A stretch of 11,344 bases of DNA from Desulfobacterales bacterium (GTDB taxonomy: Bacteria; Desulfobacterota; Desulfobacteria; Desulfobacterales; Desulfobacteraceae), in assembly GCA_022361135.1 (NCBI GenBank), contig JAKSBM010000183.1, positions 1 through 11,344 of the forward strand, read 5' to 3'. Numbering within the stretch: the stretch's first letter is position 1; each line of letters starts with the position of its first letter. This document shows positions 7,035-11,344 of this stretch, in pieces. The translations under genes and the position numbers were made by a program. Below the pieces are notes generated by a model. It was not told the origin of the DNA, made no database searches, and worked only from the letters and a program-made list of their open reading frames with translations.

Positions 7035-7727
7035 TTAAAGGGTCAATCGAATCTCATTACCACCGTCATCTGTGTGTTTCAAGGGGCGAATGGAAATGGG
7101 GGTGTTTTTTTTGATTTGGATGAGGGTGCCGGCATGTTCCGGGCCCATGGCACAATTGACCACAAGGGTCTGGTCAATGATTGCCCAGCCGTTTTGTTCG
7201 TGGATGTGTCCACAGATGAAAAGCATGGGATGGGTTTTTCGGATGAGCCGTGCCAGCTCCCGGCTTCCAGCGGAAAATTTTCCGCCCACCCGGTCCAGGA
7301 TTCCCCGGGCCGGGGGATGGGCCATGAGAACGGTGGGGCTGGAATGGGTTTCCGGGATGGTTTGGATAAGGGCGCCGTCCCTGAGTCCCACCCGGGAGGC
7401 AAAGGGGAGGGGGATGGTGCCGTTGATTCCCCTGAAACAGATATCATTCCATTGAAATCCCTGGGGCGTTAACCAGGTAAATCCATGGAATTGGTTTAAT
7501 TTTTCCATGGAGGATTTTAAATCGGAGTTGCCCTGGATCCCCAGGATGGGAAGTTCCAGTTTGGAGACGGCCTCCAGGGTTGGGCTGGATTTAAAATATT
7601 GGGTGAGATCCCCGGCCATGAGCAACAGGTCCGGGTTAAAGCGCCGGATCACCTCGGTTAGGGTGGTTAACCGGTCTGCTTTTCCATGGATGTCGGCAAC
7701 TGCGTAGAGTGTAAGTGTGTCAGACAA
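7035..7727 (-). CDS. Calcineurin-like metallophosphoesterase (230 aa)
   Basis: A cytosolic binuclear-metal phosphoesterase. All family motifs are in order: Asp12 and His14 in ADIHG, Asp40 in AGDL, Asn67 in QGNSD, His137 in MAHPP, and His174 and His176 in CGHIH. The fold matches the short bacterial YfcE/MJ0936-like class, which acts on phosphodiesters or phosphomonoesters; the natural substrate cannot be told. Start choice: I prefer the TTG at 7727, which gives MSDTLTLYAVADIHG, has GGAAG 8 nt upstream (7736-7740), and overlaps the ATPase stop by only 8 bp. Another TTG at 7757 would add ten residues, lacks a ribosome site and overlaps the ATPase by 38 bp. The overlap suggests translational coupling to the ATPase. 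CooT follows 24 bp downstream. Confidence 0.88.
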   Translation of the reverse strand: MSDTLTLYAVADIHGKADRLTTLTEVIRRFNPDLLLMAGDLTQYFKSSPTLEAVSKLELPILGIQGNSDLKSSMEKLNQFHGFTWLTPQGFQWNDICFRGINGTIPLPFASRVGLRDGALIQTIPETHSSPTVLMAHPPARGILDRVGGKFSAGSRELARLIRKTHPMLFICGHIHEQNGWAIIDQTLVVNCAMGPEHAGTLIQIKKNTPISIRPLKHTDDGGNEIRLTL

Positions 7728-8835
7728 AAATTCGGCTTCCGTAATAGAGCGCTGCAAAAATTAATACCATGATGAGTGAAAAATATAGCCAGTTCCGCTG
7801 GGGTCCCACCCTTTCTGTCGCCGAGGGCCTGGGGTATCCGTCCTGGTAAGGTTCTGCTTCTTCCGGTGCCAGGTTTTCCCGGGGATAATAGGCCCCTGTG
7901 TCTTCATCCGCCGTGGCATGGGAGGGGATGTATCCCGGCGGCGGGGTTTCCGGGTGATCCATGGGCAGGTCGATTTCCGCCTCATGGGCCGGAACGGCCT
8001 TGGCCGGTTTGTGGGTGGGTACCCGGGCAATGGAAAAGTCATCCAGGCAACTCCAGACGATTTCCGAGCTGATCTCCTGGGCCCCCCTGACGTAACCGGT
8101 GAGCAGGGCGTTGTCGCAGATGACATTGATTTGCCTTGGCAATCCCTGGGAATGTTTGTGGACAACGCTGATGGCATCTTCAGAAAAAAGAGCTTCCGTG
8201 GCCCCGGACACTTCCAGGCGATGCTGGATATAGTCCCGTGTTTCCGAGAGGGTGAAGGCATCTATGTGGTGATTCAAGGTGATGCGCTGAACCAGGGGAC
8301 GGTTCTGGGCCGTGGCCAGGTTTTCCCTTACCTCGGGTTGCCCCACCAGAAAGGTGACCATGAGGCTTTGGCCCTCATCGGTTTCCATGTTGGATAAAAG
8401 CCGGACTTCCTGGAGGAGTTCGTCGTCCAAAAGCTGGGCTTCGTCAATGACCAGCAGGACTTTGCGTCCCTTTTGACGGGCATTGTGCAGGAAGGTTTCA
8501 AACTCCCTGAGAAACTCATTTTTACTATTGAAGGATTTTTTCCCACCAAAACAATTGACCAGGTGGTTGAAAAATTCAATGGGTGTAAGGCTGGGGTTCT
8601 TAACGGAAACCCGTATGATCTCAGGGCCAAGGGAGGCAAACAGGGTATTGATCAAGGTGGTTTTCCCGGTTCCCACATCCCCGGTCAGCAACAGGATCCC
8701 CGTATGGCCGGAACGCTGGATTCCATATTTAAGCATGGATATGGCTTCTCGATGCTTTTCTCCAAGCCAGAGAAAAGAAGGGTCTGTACTGATTTGGAAT
8801 GGGTTTACACTCAACCCGTAAAACGATTCATACAT
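7720..8835 (-). CDS. ExeA / XrtA-associated type AAA ATPase with C-terminal membrane segment (371 aa)
   Basis: The N-terminus MYESFYGLSVNPFQISTDP and the order of motifs match the ExeA/GspA and PEP-CTERM (XrtA)-associated ATPase family. Walker A is GDVGTGKTT (52-60), Walker B is VLLVIDEAQ (126-134), a sensor-like VGQPEVR follows (164-170), and GLPRQIN (231-237) is the sensor-2 region. After about residue 275 comes a disordered Pro/Glu-rich stretch, then one hydrophobic segment at 349-366 close to the C-terminus. The AAA domain would thus be cytosolic and tethered to the inner membrane by its tail. Relatives power assembly of secretion or polysaccharide export machinery. The start at 8835 gives the family N-terminus; a GGGA-type ribosome site lies about 10 nt upstream. 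An upstream ATG at 8874 would add 13 unlike residues. It is the first gene of the four-gene operon and is divergent from the VanZ gene. Whether it belongs to an exosortase locus is not decidable here. Confidence 0.85.
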   Translation of the reverse strand: MYESFYGLSVNPFQISTDPSFLWLGEKHREAISMLKYGIQRSGHTGILLLTGDVGTGKTTLINTLFASLGPEIIRVSVKNPSLTPIEFFNHLVNCFGGKKSFNSKNEFLREFETFLHNARQKGRKVLLVIDEAQLLDDELLQEVRLLSNMETDEGQSLMVTFLVGQPEVRENLATAQNRPLVQRITLNHHIDAFTLSETRDYIQHRLEVSGATEALFSEDAISVVHKHSQGLPRQINVICDNALLTGYVRGAQEISSEIVWSCLDDFSIARVPTHKPAKAVPAHEAEIDLPMDHPETPPPGYIPSHATADEDTGAYYPRENLAPEEAEPYQDGYPRPSATERVGPQRNWLYFSLIMVLIFAALYYGSRIFV

Positions 8836-8906
8836 AAAAATTGATTCCCGCTGTTGAATTGTAAAGGCGGGCATTCAGCTAAGGAATTACCGCGTGTCTT
8901 AATAAA

Positions 8907-8935
8907 AATTTATCAGCGTGGGCATGTGAAATCAA
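8907..8935 (-). promoter_or_regulatory. Candidate sigma70 promoter for the ATPase operon
   Basis: On the minus strand TTGATT (8930-8935) and TAAATT (8907-8912) are separated by 17 bp. Each matches consensus at four of six positions. The RNA would start around 8900, about 65 nt before the ATG at 8835. This is moderate evidence based on spacing and position only. Confidence 0.35.
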
Positions 8936-9224
8936 GGTGTTCTTTATTTGTCCCTGCTTGAATCCCGCTAAATTACGGCTTTTTTCGTCCCTGGCATCCT
9001 GGTTTTAAATGGGAGGTCGATTAATTTCATGGATCGTTTGGTGTGAAGGGATGGGGAATAACCGTTGGATATTTCCATTTTAACATGTTTTGTGTTTTTT
9101 CCCAGCCATGTGTTGGGTATCCATGGTAAAGTGGGGGAATTTTAACCCTTGGGGGGAACTACCAAACAACTCTCTTTTTGGGGGATGTGCATAACTGGAT
9201 TGGATATCCGGGCCAAAGCTAGGG

Positions 9225-9255
9225 TTGGGAACCGTCAATGGTGTTTTTTTATAAT
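9225..9255 (+). promoter_or_regulatory. Candidate promoter for the VanZ-family gene
   Basis: A perfect -10 hexamer TATAAT lies at 9250-9255. The best -35 is TTGGGA at 9225-9230, four of six matches, but the 19 bp spacing is longer than ideal. The transcript would begin near 9262 and carry a leader of about 100 nt that includes the palindrome at 9283-9302. Confidence 0.4.
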
Positions 9256-9282
9256 AAACAATTTTGGGGTTTAAACTGCCCC

Positions 9283-9302
9283 TGTAAAAATCGGTTTTTA
9301 CA
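9283..9302. repeat. Perfect palindrome TGTAAAAA-TCGG-TTTTTACA in the VanZ leader
   Basis: Two exact 8-bp arms surround a 4 nt centre. It lies about 20-40 nt downstream of the predicted transcription start and about 60 nt before the proposed VanZ start. As DNA it could be a repressor site. As RNA it would form an AT-rich hairpin with a TCGG loop. A weaker GGGG/CCCC pairing (9266-9269 with 9279-9282) lies immediately upstream. Confidence 0.5.
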
Positions 9303-9361
9303 AATATTCGATCACCATTGGGTGGGAGAATAGGATATCAGTCAGATGGACCAGGAGTAAG

Positions 9362-10390
9362 ATTATCAAGCAGATTCATATCATCATATTCATCCTTCTT
9401 TGTACGCTTTCTCTGTGTACCATATTCGGGGTGGATTCCCACATCCATTTAAGTGCACCGGCTGATGTGGGGATGACGGAATGGAAGGCCTATGGGAACA
9501 CGACCGACAAACCTGTATTTTCTGAAAATAGCATTGTGATTCGTTCCCATTCCAAAAATCGGGCAACCGGGGTGCGGAAGTCTGTGCCCTGGGATATCGG
9601 GGTTCGGAAATGGGAAATGCAGGCGGAAATTCGCAGTAAAGACGTGATTCAAGGGCAAAAGAAATGGCATCAGGCCAAATTGATGTTGGTCCAATACCAT
9701 GGCAAAAAAGCGCTTTTTCACATCCCCCACACCGCTGTTAAATTGGTGGGGACCCATGGTTGGAAATCCGTTGGATCAATTTTCAATATCCATCCGGATA
9801 CAGACGCCCTTCGGGTTGCCGTGGAATTGCTCCGATGCACCGGAGAGGTGGAGGTCAGGAATATTCGCCTGGGCCCGGTGGTGGAGAATCCGGTTTATTC
9901 CTGGATTAAAAAGGGACTTTTTATTGGTTGGACTGTTTTCTTTCTATTGTCGCTTGCCATTATTCTATCCTTGTCTTCGGGGCTGGGCCGGGGACTTTTG
10001 TTTGTGTTCGCAGTGTCAATTTTTATCGGGGTTGGGATACCCGGAAGTATGAAGGCCGATTTAAATCAATGGCTGTTACATCATTTGGATTGGATGCGGC
10101 AGTTTGATGCAGATTTGGGAGCCGGCGGCCTTTTGGGGAAGTGGGGCCATTTTATCCTCTTTTTGGGATTTGGCCTTTTCTGGGGAGGTATGTCCACGGC
10201 CTCCCGCTCATATCAGTTGGGACTGCTTCTAATGATGGCCGTGGGCACCGAATGTGTTCAATTGTTCATCCAGGGGCGGACCCCCCTTCCAATGGACACT
10301 GCCATAGATTTGACGGGGGGCGGCATCGGACTTGTCCTATCCTGGGCATGGGTTGGGGCCCGTGGGATGACGGGTGGGATTCAGCAATAA
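9362..10390 (+). CDS. VanZ-family membrane protein with extracytoplasmic beta-sandwich-like domain (about 342 aa)
   Basis: The N-terminal hydrophobic segment (residues 5-23) is followed by a soluble, probably periplasmic region (about 31-172). Its W, G-W and VELLxxTGEVEVRNIRLGP pattern resembles carbohydrate-binding jelly-roll domains. Further hydrophobic segments lie at about 184-204, 211-228, 262-276, 284-303 and 314-333. The VanZ signature is clear: KWGHF (His262), then E297-C-V-Q300, the G-R pair with R306, and two Asp in PMDTAID (312, 316). VanZ proteins are linked to glycopeptide tolerance and to cell-surface polysaccharide loci; the biochemical role is unclear. The start is uncertain. 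GTG at 9431 would cut off the hydrophobic segment, while the frame is open upstream to 9275 without ATG, GTG or TTG. The AGGAG at 9353-9357 points to an ATT start at 9362, or to a one-base frameshift after ATG 9346. The gene is convergent with the Fe-S gene, with a 22 bp gap. Confidence 0.75.
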   Translation: MIKQIHIIIFILLCTLSLCTIFGVDSHIHLSAPADVGMTEWKAYGNTTDKPVFSENSIVIRSHSKNRATGVRKSVPWDIGVRKWEMQAEIRSKDVIQGQKKWHQAKLMLVQYHGKKALFHIPHTAVKLVGTHGWKSVGSIFNIHPDTDALRVAVELLRCTGEVEVRNIRLGPVVENPVYSWIKKGLFIGWTVFFLLSLAIILSLSSGLGRGLLFVFAVSIFIGVGIPGSMKADLNQWLLHHLDWMRQFDADLGAGGLLGKWGHFILFLGFGLFWGGMSTASRSYQLGLLLMMAVGTECVQLFIQGRTPLPMDTAIDLTGGGIGLVLSWAWVGARGMTGGIQQ

Positions 10391-10412
10391 ACGTTTAAAC
10401 CCATTTGTGTTT

Positions 10413-11344
10413 TCAGAAAATTCTCTCCGGGTTTTGGCTTGGAATTTCCCGGGTGCGCCCATATAGGAAATCATCCATGAAAAGGGCGATTTTCTGGTTG
10501 ATGAAATTCCGGGAAATATAAAGGCGCACCAGTTTGTGAATTGGGGTGTCCGGTTTGGTGTATGGGCAAACTGAAATGCACATGCCGCAGTCGGAGCCGA
10601 TGGTTTTCCAATAGGAAAAGCATTTTTCCTGGTCAATGTTCCAATGGCGAAATCCCCGGGAAGCGGGTTCGTCCCCCTGGGTGATGGAATTTGAGGGGCA
10701 ATTGTCTGCACATTTTTTACAGATGCGGCAGAAATTTTCCATGTGCCAATTTTGCAAGGAGCTGGTTTCGGGCAATTTCAGGTCGGTTGTGACCACGGCT
10801 AGGCGGACGCAGGGACCATGGACCGGATGCATGAAAACCCCCATGCGTCCGAGTTCTCCCAATCCGCTGTCCACGGCCAGGGGAACGCAGAGGGTTTCAT
10901 AATTGGCATCGTTGTGGGCCCGGGCCCGGTAGCCGAATTTCCGGATGTAGCCGGCCATGATGTTGGAGATCTTGGCCCCTTCCACATATTTCTGGGCCGA
11001 TTCCTGGATGATGGCACCGGTGGGGGCTTTTTTCATGGCATCCACCCCCATGGCCACCACAATGACCAGGGCCGTGGTGTAGTTTTGATCGGTTTCCTTG
11101 CCCCAATCCCGGGCGTGGCGGCCCTTGTGGGTGTAGAAATGGTAGGGTTTAAGGCGGGCAATGCCCAGGTCACATCCTCCGTAGTAATGCACCAGATCCT
11201 TCAATGCCTGGACCATGCGATCCGGATTGATTTCCTTTCTTTCCGCTGCCACCGCTCCGTTGGACGCGTGGATGGTGGCTTCCAGGAATTCAAAGGCAGC
11301 TTCGTAAACCGGGGTGGCATAATTGTCGTAATAGGTCTGCTCGG
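10413..11344 (-). CDS. Reductive-dehalogenase-like Fe-S protein (C-terminal 309 aa, 5' end outside window)
   Basis: The frame is open to the right edge, so the N-terminus is missing; a GTG at 11252 is only an internal codon. Two ferredoxin-type motifs are present (numbering from the first complete codon in the window): C205-x2-C208-x2-C211-x3-C215-P and C241-x10-C252-x2-C255-x3-C259-P. This second, long-spaced arrangement is typical of RdhA. The preceding block GYRARAHNDANYE...VPLAVDSGLGELGRMG and the TTDLKL end of the corrinoid-binding half are also RdhA-like, as is the C-terminal LFMDDFLYGR. Such proteins use a cobalamin and two [4Fe-4S] clusters to remove halogen from organohalides; epoxyqueuosine reductase (QueG) is a distant relative and less likely. 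No TAT signal can be judged because the start is missing. Downstream lies only the convergent VanZ gene, so no rdhB membrane anchor follows. Substrate and respiratory role are unknown. Confidence 0.8.
   Translation of the reverse strand, partial: EQTYYDNYATPVYEAAFEFLEATIHASNGAVAAERKEINPDRMVQALKDLVHYYGGCDLGIARLKPYHFYTHKGRHARDWGKETDQNYTTALVIVVAMGVDAMKKAPTGAIIQESAQKYVEGAKISNIMAGYIRKFGYRARAHNDANYETLCVPLAVDSGLGELGRMGVFMHPVHGPCVRLAVVTTDLKLPETSSLQNWHMENFCRICKKCADNCPSNSITQGDEPASRGFRHWNIDQEKCFSYWKTIGSDCGMCISVCPYTKPDTPIHKLVRLYISRNFINQKIALFMDDFLYGRTREIPSQNPERIF

Larger units (their letters stand above)
8836..9361. other. Divergent intergenic region (526 bp)
   Basis: No supported gene lies here. Contents are a minus-strand promoter candidate (8907-8935), a plus-strand -10 box TATAAT (9250-9255), a perfect palindrome (9283-9302), G-runs at 9133-9137, 9151-9156 and 9180-9184, and a repeated GGGGAA...ACC motif (9053-9063, 9134-9147, 9153-9163). 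The length is large for two divergent promoters, so an unrecognised small RNA or a set of operators is possible. I saw no sigma54 -24/-12 element with correct spacing. Confidence 0.6.

Noticed and set aside
8991..9007. TGGCAT...-like element as a sigma54 promoter
   Set aside because: The GG is present, but no GC occurs at the required -12 position.
9133..9184. Three G-runs as a G-quadruplex
   Set aside because: The loops are 13 and 23 nt and a fourth comparable run is lacking, so a canonical quadruplex is unlikely.
11250..11252. GTG as the start of the Fe-S protein
   Set aside because: The frame stays open and protein-like to the window edge, and the corrinoid-binding half would be truncated, so the true start is outside.

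Overview
The window reads as chromosomal DNA of a Gram-negative anaerobe, most likely a sulfate-reducing Desulfobacterota (Desulfobacteraceae-like). This is inferred from gene content and protein style: a CooT-type small nickel protein, a reductive-dehalogenase-like Fe-S protein, a phenylacetate-CoA ligase type enzyme next to an enoyl-CoA hydratase, and a mutS-amiC pair. Nearly everything is coding and most genes lie on the minus strand in tight operons. No rRNA, tRNA, CRISPR array, IS element or attachment site was seen.

Region A (1-6029, minus strand) is one apparent operon read from a good sigma70-type promoter at 6001-6029: lapA-like membrane protein -> mutS -> amidase (amiC type) -> enoyl-CoA hydratase -> start of a phenylacetate-CoA ligase that runs off the left edge. 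Gaps are 24, 1, 29 and 32 bp. It joins envelope, mismatch repair, peptidoglycan remodelling and acyl-CoA metabolism genes.

Region B (5954-6261) is a 308 bp non-coding stretch. It holds that promoter, a 13-bp palindrome over the -10 box, and several GC-rich inverted repeats.

Region C (6262-8935, minus strand) is a second tight operon: ExeA/XrtA-type AAA ATPase with a C-terminal membrane segment -> calcineurin-like phosphoesterase -> CooT-family nickel-binding protein -> M23-type metallopeptidase without a signal peptide. Genes overlap by 8 bp, are separated by 24 bp, and overlap by 4 bp. This is the least conventional group in the window. Its combined function is unknown to me.

Region D (8836-9361) is a 526 bp divergent intergenic region with a candidate promoter on each strand, a perfect 8-bp-stem palindrome and a repeated GGGGAA...ACC motif. 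It leads into a plus-strand gene for a VanZ-family membrane protein with an extracytoplasmic beta-sandwich-like domain. That gene has no ordinary start codon at its natural N-terminus. The VanZ protein and the divergent ATPase together hint at an exopolysaccharide or cell-surface locus.

Region E (10413-11344, minus strand) is the C-terminal part of a reductive-dehalogenase-like protein with two [4Fe-4S] motifs, convergent with the VanZ gene and cut by the right edge. No anchor gene (rdhB) follows it.
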